Translations under genes and position numbers: made by a program
Assembly: GCF_030160455.1 (NCBI RefSeq)
Contig: NZ_BSOJ01000001.1
Location: 43,662 to 107,661 of the forward strand
Length of the DNA stretch: 64,000 bases
Origin: Limnobacter litoralis
GTDB lineage: Bacteria; Pseudomonadota; Gammaproteobacteria; Burkholderiales; Burkholderiaceae_B
Reading direction: 5' to 3'
Part shown: positions 34,844 through 44,838 of the stretch, one piece after another
Position numbering within the stretch: position 1 is the first letter of the stretch
Layout: each line of letters begins with the position of its first letter
The notes under the pieces: generated by a model
Database searches by the model: none
What the model was told of the DNA's origin: nothing
What the model saw: the letters and a program-made list of their open reading frames with translations, nothing else

Positions 34844-35938
34844 TCAGTGTGTAGGCAAATTCGCTGTTTTGCGAATCCGGTTTGGGTGGAGCTGCCGTCG
34901 GTGATGGTTTAACTGCTCGGCCATTTGGTACAGCAGATCATCACAGTAAGACAGCCCCATGCGAATGAAGCTGCTGAGCACGTTGCAGCCAAGCAGCGGA
35001 TCAATTTCGCCCGCTTGAATTTGTTGAAACACTTCAAGTGCCCCCTGGTGACTCACCAATCCATGGTTCAGGAGAGCCAGTCGCCTGTTTCGGTATTCGG
35101 TCAGCATCAGTGAGGCCGGGTCGCGTGGTGTTTTGACGGGTGTGACGCCATACAGGCGTGCGCGAAGCAAATTTTCAAGGTCATGCAGGGGCTGACCCTG
35201 ATTGTCAATTTCACTGGCGAGCAGGGCAATTTCGATGGACAATTTGAGAGGCACCTGAAAATTGGCAGGAAGCGGTGAGCAGGCAATGAGGGCACGCATG
35301 TAGGCATGTTCGGCCGCCGTGTCATCGCCCTTGTCGGGCAGGCTATTCAACAGTTTCTGAACAGCCCAGGGCGCCTGATGAGAGAGCCAGTGCTGGGCAA
35401 GTTCATAGGTTGGCAGATTGTCAGCGGGATGATTGCCCGACACAAGCCTGAAGTGTTGGCTCAGCCGAAACACCCTGAGGAATTCGTGTTGCTCGAAGCC
35501 GAACTCGGGGTGACTGAAAAGTTGCTCCAGCACTGCCAGTGAGATATTTCCAGTGGTCAAGGTTTCTTGAAGCGCCAGGGGGTGTTCGTTCAAAACCGTT
35601 GCCAGACAGGCATGCATCACAAGCAGTTCACGCTGCATGTTTTCAGTGCGTTTTGGTCCCAGTGACAGAAGGGCCTGTTGCACCAACCCCGGTATTTGTG
35701 CCCGTGCCGGTGCCGGTGCATCGACCGCAGAGGCTGGTTTGTTGTGAGTGGATTTGCTGTTGAACAGCTTGCGCAGCCCAAGTAGGGCGTTTTTGAATTC
35801 AGGGGTGGCCACGGCAGAGTCCCGTTTCGTTCGGAATGCTTCTGAGTGGCAATCCAATTCTGAAAATTCCATTGAATCCAAAGCATTTTTTAAATGAGGT
35901 ACGTCATTTGACGTAGTGCCTTGCGTCAATTCGCGCAT
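34844..35938 (-). CDS. Hypothetical protein divergent from urtA
   Basis: 364-residue protein with no family I recognise; no signal peptide or membrane segment. It looks mostly alpha-helical, with a low-complexity Ala/Pro stretch near residue 75. It sits between the two-component system and urtA on the opposite strand. The first ATG is at 35938, but an ATG at 35872 (MEFSELDCH) would move two palindromes out of the coding region and into the shared promoter region. A role in urea or nitrogen control is suggested only by location. Confidence 0.65.
   Translation of the reverse strand: MRELTQGTTSNDVPHLKNALDSMEFSELDCHSEAFRTKRDSAVATPEFKNALLGLRKLFNSKSTHNKPASAVDAPAPARAQIPGLVQQALLSLGPKRTENMQRELLVMHACLATVLNEHPLALQETLTTGNISLAVLEQLFSHPEFGFEQHEFLRVFRLSQHFRLVSGNHPADNLPTYELAQHWLSHQAPWAVQKLLNSLPDKGDDTAAEHAYMRALIACSPLPANFQVPLKLSIEIALLASEIDNQGQPLHDLENLLRARLYGVTPVKTPRDPASLMLTEYRNRRLALLNHGLVSHQGALEVFQQIQAGEIDPLLGCNVLSSFIRMGLSYCDDLLYQMAEQLNHHRRQLHPNRIRKTANLPTH
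35900..35915. promoter_or_regulatory. Palindrome in the urtA upstream region
   Basis: TACGTCA-TT-TGACGTA is a perfect inverted repeat with 7-bp arms. A further CGTCAA at 35924-35929 pairs with TTGACG at 35908-35913, giving a second overlapping dyad. It lies about 95 bases before urtA and near the start of the divergent gene. Candidate operator for the LuxR-type response regulator or another nitrogen regulator. Confidence 0.4.
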
Positions 35939-35941
35939 GGT

Positions 35942-35999
35942 TCAAATCAGGGGCGCTGACCAACAATGGGGGGTCGAAGTTTTGATCAACCTGATTTGA
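35942..35999. promoter_or_regulatory. Widely spaced inverted repeat just before urtA
   Basis: TCAAATCAGG (35942-35951) and CCTGATTTGA (35990-35999) are perfect 10-bp inverted copies separated by 38 bases. They occupy nearly all of the short gap between the divergent gene and urtA. Two sites for a dimeric regulator, or an mRNA leader stem, would both fit. The right arm ends 10 bases before the urtA ATG. Confidence 0.45.
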
Positions 36000-36009
36000 G
36001 GCGAATACG

Positions 36010-37296
36010 ATGAACATGAAAAAACTGGCGTTGAGCCTGGCGATTGCGGCAGGCGCTGCCACGGCGTCATTGGCGGCCCATGCGGCAGACACCATCAAGG
36101 TGGGCGTACTCCATTCCTTGTCTGGCACGATGGCAATTTCTGAAAGCACCTTGAAAGACACGGTGCTGATGATGATTGATGAGCAGAACAAAAAGGGGGG
36201 CTTGCTGGGCAAGAAGCTGGAGCCTGTGGTGGTAGACCCGGCTTCAAACTGGCCCTTGTTTGCTGAAAAAACCCGCGAGCTGATCAGCAAAGACCACGTG
36301 TCTGTGATCTTCGGATGCTGGACATCAGTGTCGCGCAAATCCGTTTTGCCCGTGTTGCAAGAATTGAACGGTCTTTTGTTCTACCCCGTGCAATACGAGG
36401 GTGAAGAGTCTTCCAAAAACGTGTTTTACACCGGTGCAGCACCCAATCAACAGGCCATTCCGGCGGTGGATTATCTGATGAAGGATCTGGGCGTGAAGCG
36501 CTGGGTACTGGCCGGAACCGACTATGTGTACCCGCGCACGACCAACAAGATTCTGGAAGCCTATTTGAAATCCAAAGGCGTGAAGGACAGCGACATCATG
36601 ATCAATTACACGCCGTTTGGGTATTCAGACTGGCAGTCGATTGTTTCTGACATCAAGAAGTTTGGCAGCGCTGGCAAAAAGACGGCCGTGGTTTCAACCA
36701 TCAATGGCGACGCCAACGTGCCGTTTTACAAGGAGTTGGGCAACCAGGGTATTTCATCTCAGGACATTCCTGTGATGGCGTTCTCGGTGGGTGAAGAAGA
36801 GCTGTCTGGCATCGACACCAAACCGCTGGTGGGCCACCTGGCCGCATGGAATTACTTCGAGAGCGTGAAGACGCCCGAGAACAAGGCCTTCATCAAGGAA
36901 TGGCACGCCTTCACCAAGAACCCCAAGCGCACGACCAATGACCCCATGGAAGCCACTTACATCGGTTTCAAGATGTGGGTGCAAGCCGTTCAGAAAGCCG
37001 GCACCACCGATGTGGACAAGGTTGAGCAGGCCATGATTGGTCAGAAGGTGAAAAACCTGACTGGTGGCATGGCTGAAATGAACAAGAACCACCACCTGAG
37101 CAAGCCAGTGCTGATCGGCGAAATTCAGGGCAATGGTCAGTTTCAGGTGGTGTCTGAAACCAAAGGCACCGTGCCCGGTGACGCCTGGTCTGATTACCTG
37201 CCTGGTTCCAAAGACCTGATTGCCGACTGGACTCCACCCATCATGTGCGGCAATTACAACGTCAAAACCAAGAAGTGCATTGGCCAGAAGTTCTGA
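36010..37296 (+). CDS. urtA: Urea ABC transporter, substrate-binding protein
   Basis: Periplasmic urea-binding protein, 428 residues. A cleavable signal peptide (MNMKKLALSL...AHAADT, cleavage near 26) is followed by a Leu/Ile/Val-binding-type fold with IKVGVLHSLSGTMAISE, VSVIFGCWTSVSRKSVLP and FYPVQYEGEESS, typical of UrtA. First gene of urtABCDE, which continue with short spacings or overlaps into the urease genes. The upstream gap contains two inverted repeats. Confidence 0.96.
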   Translation: MNMKKLALSLAIAAGAATASLAAHAADTIKVGVLHSLSGTMAISESTLKDTVLMMIDEQNKKGGLLGKKLEPVVVDPASNWPLFAEKTRELISKDHVSVIFGCWTSVSRKSVLPVLQELNGLLFYPVQYEGEESSKNVFYTGAAPNQQAIPAVDYLMKDLGVKRWVLAGTDYVYPRTTNKILEAYLKSKGVKDSDIMINYTPFGYSDWQSIVSDIKKFGSAGKKTAVVSTINGDANVPFYKELGNQGISSQDIPVMAFSVGEEELSGIDTKPLVGHLAAWNYFESVKTPENKAFIKEWHAFTKNPKRTTNDPMEATYIGFKMWVQAVQKAGTTDVDKVEQAMIGQKVKNLTGGMAEMNKNHHLSKPVLIGEIQGNGQFQVVSETKGTVPGDAWSDYLPGSKDLIADWTPPIMCGNYNVKTKKCIGQKF

Positions 37297-37307
37297 CGAG
37301 GAACCCA

Positions 37308-38918
37308 GTGAAACGATTCGCCCTGACAACCCTGTTCAGCTTGTGGCTGGTGTGTGGCGCAGCCCATGGACAAAGTGCCGCGCCTCAGCCCCCGCTGGCA
37401 GAACTGATGCACCAGCTGGCCACGGCCAGTCTGGGTGATTCCCCCGCGCTGGTGGCGCAATTGGATGAAAAAGGGGGTGACGCCATGTTGCCTCTGTTTC
37501 AGGCCATGCGCGATGGCAGCCTGTATTCTGTGGACACCACCCACGACCTCGTGATTGAGCAGGATCAGGGCAATCAATCCCTTTTTGTTGACGCACTGAC
37601 TGGCAAGCCTGTCCAAGACGTGACAAGCGATGATGTGTCGGCTGTACCGGTCAACAACCTGTTAAGAGGCCAGCTTTCGCTGCTGATCTCGAAAATTCAA
37701 ATTCATTCGCCCAACCCCAAGGTGCGCCAAGAGGCTGTGTTTTCACTGTTGGCTGACTTGAATCCGACCCTGATTCAGACCCTGGAGGAGGCCCGCATCC
37801 ATGAAAAAAGCAGCGGTGTCAAAGACGCCATGGACCTGGCGCTTGCCATGAACACGGCGGTTCATTCTGCCAAACCCGTAGAACGTGTGAATGCCATTGA
37901 GAAGCTGGCAGGCAGCCAGCGTGGTGAGGTTCGAAATCTCTTGAATCGCCTGAAGGCAGACCCCTCACAGCCGCAGGTTCAGGCCGCTGCTGTGGAGGCC
38001 TTGAAGAAAATCAAGTTCAAAAGTGATCTGTATGGCATGGTCGACACACTGTTTTTTGGACTAAGCCTGGGCTCGGTGCTGTTGTTAGCGGCCATTGGTT
38101 TGGCCATCACCTTCGGTGTGATGGGCGTGATCAACATGGCGCATGGCGAGATGATGATGTTGGGCGCTTACACCACCTACGTGGTTCAGTTGGCCATGCC
38201 CAATCACATTGATGAGTCTCTGTGGGTGGCCATTCCGGCGGCCTTCGTAGTGGCTGGCGCAACCGGTGTGTTGATCGAACGGTGCGTGATCCGGTTCTTG
38301 CACGGCAGACCCCTTGAAACTTTGCTGGCAACCTTCGGCATCAGCCTGGGGCTGCAGCAGGCGGTGCGTACGGTGTTCTCGCCGCTGAACAGGCAAGTGC
38401 AGGCACCAAGCTGGATGAGCGGCTCGGTGGAAATCAATCCCGATCTGTCGATCACCCTGAACCGGCTTTGCATTCTTGCCTTTGCGCTCATCGTGTTTTT
38501 TCTGTTGCAACTGGTGTTGAAAAAGACATCGTTGGGTTTGAATGTGCGCGCGGTCAGCCAGAACCGCAACATGGCCAAGTCCATGGGCATCAAGACTGAC
38601 CGTGTCGACGCCATGACATTTGGCCTGGGCTCCGGCATTGCGGGCATTGCCGGCGTGGCGTTGAGCCAGTTGACCAATGTGGGGCCAAATCTGGGCCAAA
38701 GCTACATCATCGATTCGTTCATGGTGGTGGTGTTTGGCGGTGTGGGTAATTTGCTGGGCACCCTGGTGGCTGCATTCACCTTGGGTGTGGCCAACAAGTT
38801 TCTTGAGCCGGTCACCGGTGCGGTGCTGGCCAGCATTCTGGTGCTGGTGTTCATCATCTTGTTTATCCAGAAGCGCCCCAAAGGGTTGTTTCCACAAAAA
38901 GGCAGGGCCGCCGAATGA
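37308..38918 (+). CDS. urtB: Urea ABC transporter, permease UrtB
   Basis: Inner-membrane permease, 536 residues. A signal-like helix at the N terminus (KRFALTTLFSLWLVCGAAHG) and a soluble periplasmic domain of about 220 residues precede the LivH-like membrane domain (TMs from about residue 240; GVINMAHGEMMMLGAY). This extended form is normal for UrtB. The start is GTG at 37308 with GAGGAA upstream; the in-frame ATG at 37245 lies inside urtA. Overlaps urtC by 4 bp. Confidence 0.94.
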   Translation: MKRFALTTLFSLWLVCGAAHGQSAAPQPPLAELMHQLATASLGDSPALVAQLDEKGGDAMLPLFQAMRDGSLYSVDTTHDLVIEQDQGNQSLFVDALTGKPVQDVTSDDVSAVPVNNLLRGQLSLLISKIQIHSPNPKVRQEAVFSLLADLNPTLIQTLEEARIHEKSSGVKDAMDLALAMNTAVHSAKPVERVNAIEKLAGSQRGEVRNLLNRLKADPSQPQVQAAAVEALKKIKFKSDLYGMVDTLFFGLSLGSVLLLAAIGLAITFGVMGVINMAHGEMMMLGAYTTYVVQLAMPNHIDESLWVAIPAAFVVAGATGVLIERCVIRFLHGRPLETLLATFGISLGLQQAVRTVFSPLNRQVQAPSWMSGSVEINPDLSITLNRLCILAFALIVFFLLQLVLKKTSLGLNVRAVSQNRNMAKSMGIKTDRVDAMTFGLGSGIAGIAGVALSQLTNVGPNLGQSYIIDSFMVVVFGGVGNLLGTLVAAFTLGVANKFLEPVTGAVLASILVLVFIILFIQKRPKGLFPQKGRAAE

Positions 38919-40051
38919 ATTCCGTGCTGAACTTTTTTACGAAGCCAAGGCAGCCCGACTCGACCGTGATGCCGTTTGTTGTGGTGCTTACATTGGCCAC
39001 CACGTTCTTTGCCCTGTGTAATTTGCTGGTGCCCGCAGGGTCGGTTTTCCACGTCAGCACCTACACCATCACCTTGCTGGGCAAATATCTGAGTTACGCC
39101 CTGTTGGCTTTGGCGGTGGACGTGGTGTGGGGCTATTGCGGCATATTGAGCCTGGGCCACGGCGCCTTTTTTGCGCTTGGCGGCTATGGCATGGGCATGT
39201 ACCTGATGCGCCAGATTGGCACGCGGGGGGTTTACGGCAATCCGGTGTTGCCTGACTTCATGGTGTTTCTGGACTGGAAAGAGTTGCCCTGGTATTGGCT
39301 GGGCATGAATCACTTTCCGTTTGCCATGCTGATGGCGCTGCTGGTGCCCGGCTTGCTGGCGTTTGTATTTGGCTGGCTGGCCTTTCGATCCAGGGTAACC
39401 GGGGTGTACTTGTCGATCATGACCCAGGCGCTGACCTACGCCATGATGCTGGCCTTCTTCCGCAACGAGATGGGGTTTGGTGGCAACAATGGCTTGACTG
39501 ACTTTAAGGACTTGCTGGGGTTCGATCTGCAAACCGACGGCATGCGGGTGTCATTGATGGTGGTGACCGCCCTGTTGCTTGCACTGGCATACCTGTGCAG
39601 CCATTTCATCATGAAGTCGCGCTTTGGCAAAGTGATCGTGGCCATTCGCGACGGCGAGCCCCGAGTGCGGTTTTTGGGCTATCGCACCGATTTGTACAAG
39701 GTGTGGTTGTTCGTGTATTCAGCATTGCTGGCGGCTGTGGCGGGGGCCATGTACGTGCCGCAGGTGGGCATTATCAACCCAGGCGAGTTTTCACCAGTTA
39801 ACTCGATTGAAATTGTGATCTGGGTGGCTGTGGGTGGCCGCGGCACGCTGTATGGCGCCGTGGTGGGCGCATTGCTCGTGAATTACGCCAAAACACGGTT
39901 TACCGCGATCTTGCCCGACGGCTGGCTGTTTGCACTGGGCGCCCTGTTTGTGCTCGTGACCCTGTTTTTGCCCAAGGGGTTGGCCGGTTTGCTGCAGGAA
40001 CGGGTGAACCGCAGACCGGGTAAAACCCCTTTGAATGAGGTGCAGGCATGA
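38915..40051 (+). CDS. urtC: Urea ABC transporter, permease UrtC
   Basis: LivM-type inner-membrane permease, 378 residues, about ten transmembrane helices. Landmarks are LAVDVVWGYCGILSLGHGAFFALGGYGMGMYL, VTGVYLSIMTQALTYA and VGGRGTLYGAVVGALLVNYAKT. Overlaps urtB and urtD by 4 bp each, which implies translational coupling along the transporter operon. Confidence 0.95.
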   Translation: MNSVLNFFTKPRQPDSTVMPFVVVLTLATTFFALCNLLVPAGSVFHVSTYTITLLGKYLSYALLALAVDVVWGYCGILSLGHGAFFALGGYGMGMYLMRQIGTRGVYGNPVLPDFMVFLDWKELPWYWLGMNHFPFAMLMALLVPGLLAFVFGWLAFRSRVTGVYLSIMTQALTYAMMLAFFRNEMGFGGNNGLTDFKDLLGFDLQTDGMRVSLMVVTALLLALAYLCSHFIMKSRFGKVIVAIRDGEPRVRFLGYRTDLYKVWLFVYSALLAAVAGAMYVPQVGIINPGEFSPVNSIEIVIWVAVGGRGTLYGAVVGALLVNYAKTRFTAILPDGWLFALGALFVLVTLFLPKGLAGLLQERVNRRPGKTPLNEVQA

Positions 40052-40848
40052 ACGCAATGCGCTGGCCCACTGAGGTGGCCTCTGCCGACGAACTCGATCT
40101 TTCACATGAGTACATTTTGTATGTGGAGGGGGTGAGTGTCAGCTTTGATGGCTTCAAGGCCTTGAACGATTTGAATCTGTACGTGAAGGCGGGCGAGTTG
40201 CGTTGCCTGATTGGTGCCAATGGTGCCGGTAAAACCACCCTGATGGACGTGATTACCGGAAAGACGCAGCCAGATGGGGGCAATGTGTTTTTCGGCCAGA
40301 ACATCAACCTGCTGGCGCGCAGTGAAGCAGACATTGCGCAACTGGGCATTGGTCGAAAGTTCCAAAAGCCCACGGTGTTCGAGGCCCATTCTGTGCTGGA
40401 CAACCTCGAGATGTCGCTGAAGGCAAACAAGGGCATTTGGTACAACCTGTTTGCCAAACTGAGTGCCGTGCAGCGCGACAAAATTGACGAGGTACTGTCG
40501 ATCATCGGCTTGCAGCAACAACGCCACATGCTGGCGGGTGCCTTGTCGCATGGTCAAAAGCAATGGCTTGAAATCGGGATGCTGCTGGTGTCTGACCCGC
40601 TGTTGTTGCTCATTGACGAGCCGGTGGCCGGCATGACTGGACAGGAAACAGAGCGCACCGCCGAATTGCTAACCGGGCTTGCGGGCGAGCGCACCGTGAT
40701 CGTTGTGGAACACGACATGGAATTTGTGCGCAGCATTGCGCGAACCGTGACTGTGTTGCATCAGGGCAGTGTGCTTGCACAGGGCACGATGGATCAGGTG
40801 CAAAGCAATCGCTATGTGATCGAAGTGTATCTGGGAGAAGAGGCATGA
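40048..40848 (+). CDS. urtD: Urea ABC transporter, ATP-binding protein UrtD
   Basis: LivG-type ATPase, 266 residues. Walker A is GANGAGKTT, the signature region reads LSHGQKQWLEIGMLL, Walker B is LLLIDEPVAGM, and the switch histidine lies in VVEHDMEFV. The first 35 residues before the ABC domain are typical of UrtD. 4-bp overlaps with urtC and urtE. Confidence 0.95.
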   Translation: MNAMRWPTEVASADELDLSHEYILYVEGVSVSFDGFKALNDLNLYVKAGELRCLIGANGAGKTTLMDVITGKTQPDGGNVFFGQNINLLARSEADIAQLGIGRKFQKPTVFEAHSVLDNLEMSLKANKGIWYNLFAKLSAVQRDKIDEVLSIIGLQQQRHMLAGALSHGQKQWLEIGMLLVSDPLLLLIDEPVAGMTGQETERTAELLTGLAGERTVIVVEHDMEFVRSIARTVTVLHQGSVLAQGTMDQVQSNRYVIEVYLGEEA

Positions 40849-41540
40849 TCACCTTCCAGCAGGTTAATCAGCTGTATGGCGGCACCCAGATTTTGTGGAA
40901 TCTGGACCTGGAGATCCGCAAGGGCTCGTGCACCTGCATCATGGGCAGAAACGGTGTGGGCAAAACCACGCTATTGAAATGTCTGATGGGTTTGCTGCCT
41001 GTGGCGGCGGGTGAAATTTGTTTGGGTGACACCGTGCTGAACAAAGTGTCTGCCGAGCAACGGCCTTATCTGGGCATTGGCTATGTGCCCCAGGGTCGGG
41101 AGATCTTCCCCATGTTGACGGTTGAAGAAAACCTGAGGCTGGGGCTGCCCGTGCGGCAGGACAAGGCGCGTCAAATTCCTGACAAGATTTTTGAATTGTT
41201 CCCAGTGTTGGGCGACATGCTGAAACGCCGTGGCGGCGACCTGTCGGGTGGCCAGCAGCAGCAATTGGCCATTGGTCGCGCCCTGGTGATGGAACCCACC
41301 GTGCTGATATTGGACGAGCCGAATGAAGGCATTCAGCCCAATATTGTTCGGCAAATTGGCGACGTCATTCTGAAACTGAATGAGACCGAGGGTCTGACTG
41401 TGATTCTGGTCGAGCAGAAGCTGGGTTTTGCGCGGCGGGTTGGCAAGGAGTTTCGCCTGATGGAGAAAGGGCGCGTGGTGGCCAGCGACACCATGGACAA
41501 ACTCAGCGATCAGCTCATCAAGCAACATCTGGCGGTGTAA
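40845..41540 (+). CDS. urtE: Urea ABC transporter, ATP-binding protein UrtE
   Basis: LivF-type ATPase, 231 residues. Walker A GRNGVGKTT, Q-loop GYVPQGREIFP, signature LSGGQQQQLAIGRAL and Walker B LILDEPNEGIQPNI, the last being typical of UrtE. ureD follows 11 bp later, so the transporter and urease genes are likely one transcript. Confidence 0.96.
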   Translation: MITFQQVNQLYGGTQILWNLDLEIRKGSCTCIMGRNGVGKTTLLKCLMGLLPVAAGEICLGDTVLNKVSAEQRPYLGIGYVPQGREIFPMLTVEENLRLGLPVRQDKARQIPDKIFELFPVLGDMLKRRGGDLSGGQQQQLAIGRALVMEPTVLILDEPNEGIQPNIVRQIGDVILKLNETEGLTVILVEQKLGFARRVGKEFRLMEKGRVVASDTMDKLSDQLIKQHLAV

Positions 41541-41551
41541 GGGCGATACCC

Positions 41552-42442
41552 ATGAACAGCCCGGCAGAACCTTGGCGACACACCCTTGATCACCCAGCCA
41601 TGAGTACTTGGAATGCTCGGCTGGAACTGGATTTTCAGCGCACAGCGCGGGGCACGGTGTTAAGCCGAAACAGGCGGCAGGGGCCCTTGTACGTTCAAAA
41701 GCCGTTCTACCCGGAGGGAGCCGACCTGGCGCATGTGCTGTTGCTGCATCCGCCTGGCGGCATGGTCTCTGGCGACACCCTGGAGCTGGAGATGACGCTG
41801 GCGCAGGACGCAGGCGCGCTGTTGACCACGCCGGGGGCGGGTCGAATGTATCGCATGCGACCTGACGGGTTGGTGCAAACCCAGCGCAATCACTTGCGCG
41901 TGGCCAAAGGGGCAAGCCTGGAATGGCTGCCTCTGGAGACGATTGTCTATCCAAAGGCACGCGTTCATGGCCGAACCGCGTTTGAACTGGAAGCGGGTGC
42001 AAGCCTGTTCGCCTGGGAAGTGTGCTGTCTTGGCTTGCCCGCCAGCCATGCGCAATTCGACGAGGGAGAGGTGGATCAAACTTTCAGCGTGCATTGCGAG
42101 GGTCGCTTGCGTCTGAAAGAGCGAATTTTGATCGACAACAACAGCCGTGAGCTGATGGAGGCAACGGTTGCCTGGCAGAGCCAGCCGGTGGTGGGACTTT
42201 TTCTGGGCGGCCCATGGCCTGAGCCGCTGAGCGAACAGGCGATGGACACCTTGCGCGCGCATTGCGAGGCTTTGCCTTCCAGTCATTTGGCCACGGTCAC
42301 TGAAATTGAAGGCTTTGTGCTTGCCCGATACCTGGGCCCCTGCAGTGAACAGGCGCGAAACCTGTTTGCCCGGTTGTGGACTCTGTTACGCCCAGGTTTG
42401 TTGGGTAGGGCGGCCTGTCCTCCGCGCATTTGGCGCACTTGA
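41552..42442 (+). CDS. ureD: Urease accessory protein UreD (UreH)
   Basis: Scaffold protein, 296 residues, that forms the UreDFG complex with apo-urease during nickel insertion. Family segments are LLHPPGGMVSGDTLELEMTL, LLTTPGAGRMYRM, LPLETIVYPKARV and ERILIDNN. A second in-frame ATG at residue 17 (MSTWNARLEL) is a possible start. No signal peptide. It heads the ureDABCEFG set. Confidence 0.95.
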   Translation: MNSPAEPWRHTLDHPAMSTWNARLELDFQRTARGTVLSRNRRQGPLYVQKPFYPEGADLAHVLLLHPPGGMVSGDTLELEMTLAQDAGALLTTPGAGRMYRMRPDGLVQTQRNHLRVAKGASLEWLPLETIVYPKARVHGRTAFELEAGASLFAWEVCCLGLPASHAQFDEGEVDQTFSVHCEGRLRLKERILIDNNSRELMEATVAWQSQPVVGLFLGGPWPEPLSEQAMDTLRAHCEALPSSHLATVTEIEGFVLARYLGPCSEQARNLFARLWTLLRPGLLGRAACPPRIWRT

Positions 42443-42473
42443 AACACATTGCAGACGATGAAGGGATCAAACC

Positions 42474-42776
42474 ATGGACCTGTTGCCCCGTGAGAAAGAC
42501 AAATTGTTGCTGTTTACTGCCGCCTTGCTGGCCGAGCGCCGCCTTGGCCGCGGTTTGCGCCTGAATTATCCCGAGGCTGTGGCTTACCTCAGCATGGAGA
42601 TCATGGAGGGCGCGCGCGATGGCAAAACCGTGGCTGAGTTGATGAATTACGGTCGAACCCTGTTGAGTGCCGATCAGGTGATGGACGGTGTGGCGGATTT
42701 GATTGCCGAGGTGCAGGTTGAGGCCACTTTTCCGGACGGCACCAAGCTGGTGACTATTCACAACCCCATTTGGTAG
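42474..42776 (+). CDS. ureA: Urease gamma subunit
   Basis: Smallest structural subunit of urease, 100 residues. Full-length and typical: [30 protein letters not shown]-like [12 protein letters not shown], and the end [18 protein letters not shown]. 13 bp before ureB. Confidence 0.97.
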   Translation: MDLLPREKDKLLLFTAALLAERRLGRGLRLNYPEAVAYLSMEIMEGARDGKTVAELMNYGRTLLSADQVMDGVADLIAEVQVEATFPDGTKLVTIHNPIW

Positions 42777-42789
42777 AAGGAGCCCTTGC

Positions 42790-43122
42790 ATGAAGCCAGG
42801 TGAAATCTTGGTCGCTGAAGGCGACCTGACCATGAATGAAGGACGACGTTGCGTCAGCGTGCGCGTTGAAAACACGGGGGACCGGCCAGTGCAGGTGGGT
42901 TCGCATTATCACTTTTACGAGGTGAACCCGGCTTTGCAATTCGACCGTGCACTGGCCTATGGCTGCCATTTGAACATCATTTCCGGCACGGCCGTGCGGT
43001 TTGAGCCAGGCCAGGGAAGACAGGTGGAACTGGTTGAGTACGCCGGCAAGCGCGAGGTGTATGGCTTTCGCGGTGAGGTAATGGGCCCGCTGACAGCGCC
43101 AGCCAAGGGAGCCAAGCCATGA
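42790..43122 (+). CDS. ureB: Urease beta subunit
   Basis: Structural subunit, 110 residues, with IPGEI-like [52 protein letters not shown] and [11 protein letters not shown]. Separate from gamma and alpha, as in most proteobacteria. Overlaps ureC by 4 bp (ATGA). Confidence 0.97.
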   Translation: MKPGEILVAEGDLTMNEGRRCVSVRVENTGDRPVQVGSHYHFYEVNPALQFDRALAYGCHLNIISGTAVRFEPGQGRQVELVEYAGKREVYGFRGEVMGPLTAPAKGAKP

Positions 43123-44828
43123 GCCTGAAAGTAGACCGCACCAGTTATGCCCAGATGTTCGGCCCCACCACCGGAGACCGAGTCCGACTGGGCGACACCG
43201 AGCTGGTCATACAGGTCGAAAAAGACTTCACCGTGTATGGCGATGAAGTCAAATTCGGAGGGGGCAAGGTCATTCGAGACGGCATGGGCCAAAGCCAGGT
43301 GTCTTGTTCAGAGTCACTTGATCTGGTGATCACCAATGCACTGGTACTGGATCACTGGGGCATCGTCAAAGGCGATGTGGGCGTCAAGGACGGGCGTATT
43401 GTTGGTGTTGGCAAAGCGGGCAACCCGGACGTGCAAGACGGTGTGGGGCTCATCATCGGCCCCGGCACCGAGGTGATCGCAGGTGAAGGCCATGTGTTGA
43501 CGGCCGGTGGCATTGACGCCCACATTCATTTCATTTGCCCCCAGCAAATTGATGAGGCCCTGATGAGCGGCATCACCACCATGGTAGGCGGTGGAACCGG
43601 GCCTGCCACCGGCACCAACGCCACCACCTGCTCGCCAGGGCCATGGTACATCGGCAAAATGCTTCAGGCCACCGACGGGTTGCCCATGAATTTCGGATTC
43701 CTCGGCAAGGGCAACGCGAGTCTGCCCAAGGCACTGGAAGAACAACTGGAGGCAGGTGCCTGTGGCTTGAAGCTGCATGAGGACTGGGGCACAACGCCAG
43801 CTTCCATCGACAATTGCCTGAGTGTGGCGGAAAGGTACGACGTACAGATTGCCATACACACTGACACGCTGAATGAATCGGGCTTCGTCGATGACACCAT
43901 CGCGGCCTTCAAAGGCCGGGTGATTCACACCTATCACACCGAGGGTGCAGGCGGCGGTCATGCGCCAGACATCATCAAGGCTTGCGCTTACCCCAATGTG
44001 CTGCCCTCGTCGACCAACCCGACCCGCCCTTACACCGTCAACACGGTGGATGAGCACCTGGACATGCTGATGGTGTGCCATCACCTGGACACCAGCATTC
44101 CGGAAGATGTGGCATTTGCCGATTCAAGAATTCGCAAAGAGACGATTGCCGCCGAGGACATTCTCCACGACCGTGGCGCGTTTTCCATGATTTCCTCGGA
44201 CAGCCAGGCCATGGGCAGGGTGGGCGAGGTCATCACCAGAACCTGGCAAACCGCGCACAAGATGAAGGTGCAGTTCGGGTTGTTGCCTGAAGACGAGGCC
44301 CTCGGCGCAGACAACTTCAGAGCCAAGCGGTTTATTGCCAAATACACCATCAACCCGGCCATTGCCCACGGTATCGCCCATGAAGTGGGTTCCATTGAAC
44401 CCGGCAAGCTGGCCGATCTGGTGCTGTGGAAGCCAGCCTTTTTCGGGGCAAAGCCGGCCATGATCATCAAGGGCGGGATGATCGCTGCCGCCCCCATGGG
44501 CGATCCCAATGCCTCTATTCCGACCCCTCAGCCCGTGCATTACAGGTCCATGTTTGGTTCATTTGGTCAGGCACCTGCCGCCATCAGTGTCACCTTTGCC
44601 TGTCAGGCCGCCATCGACGGGGGTGTTGCAGCAAAGCTGGGTTTAAAGCGCAGGCTGGTGCCCTGTAAAAACACGCGCACGATTGGCAAAGCCGACATGG
44701 TGCACAACCATTGCTTGCCCAACATCACCGTGGACCCGCAAACCTATGAAGTGCGTGCCGACGGCGAACTGCTGACCTGTGAGCCCGCCACCGTATTGCC
44801 GCTGGCGCAACTGTACAACCTGTTTTGA
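43119..44828 (+). CDS. ureC: Urease alpha (catalytic) subunit
   Basis: Catalytic subunit, 569 residues, hydrolyses urea to ammonia and carbamate at a di-nickel site. The nickel ligands His135 and His137 (DAHIHFI), the carbamylated Lys218 (GLKLHEDWG), the histidines in [10 protein letters not shown] and [12 protein letters not shown], and the flap cysteine in MVCHHLD are all present, so the enzyme should be active. The nickel-region signature [20 protein letters not shown] is intact. Confidence 0.98.
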   Translation: MSLKVDRTSYAQMFGPTTGDRVRLGDTELVIQVEKDFTVYGDEVKFGGGKVIRDGMGQSQVSCSESLDLVITNALVLDHWGIVKGDVGVKDGRIVGVGKAGNPDVQDGVGLIIGPGTEVIAGEGHVLTAGGIDAHIHFICPQQIDEALMSGITTMVGGGTGPATGTNATTCSPGPWYIGKMLQATDGLPMNFGFLGKGNASLPKALEEQLEAGACGLKLHEDWGTTPASIDNCLSVAERYDVQIAIHTDTLNESGFVDDTIAAFKGRVIHTYHTEGAGGGHAPDIIKACAYPNVLPSSTNPTRPYTVNTVDEHLDMLMVCHHLDTSIPEDVAFADSRIRKETIAAEDILHDRGAFSMISSDSQAMGRVGEVITRTWQTAHKMKVQFGLLPEDEALGADNFRAKRFIAKYTINPAIAHGIAHEVGSIEPGKLADLVLWKPAFFGAKPAMIIKGGMIAAAPMGDPNASIPTPQPVHYRSMFGSFGQAPAAISVTFACQAAIDGGVAAKLGLKRRLVPCKNTRTIGKADMVHNHCLPNITVDPQTYEVRADGELLTCEPATVLPLAQLYNLF

Positions 44829-44838
44829 GGACCTGAGC

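Noticed and set aside
38085..38897. Minus-strand open frame of 270 codons within urtB
   Set aside because: His/Gln-rich composition is a mirror of membrane-protein codons; the sense frame is clearly UrtB.
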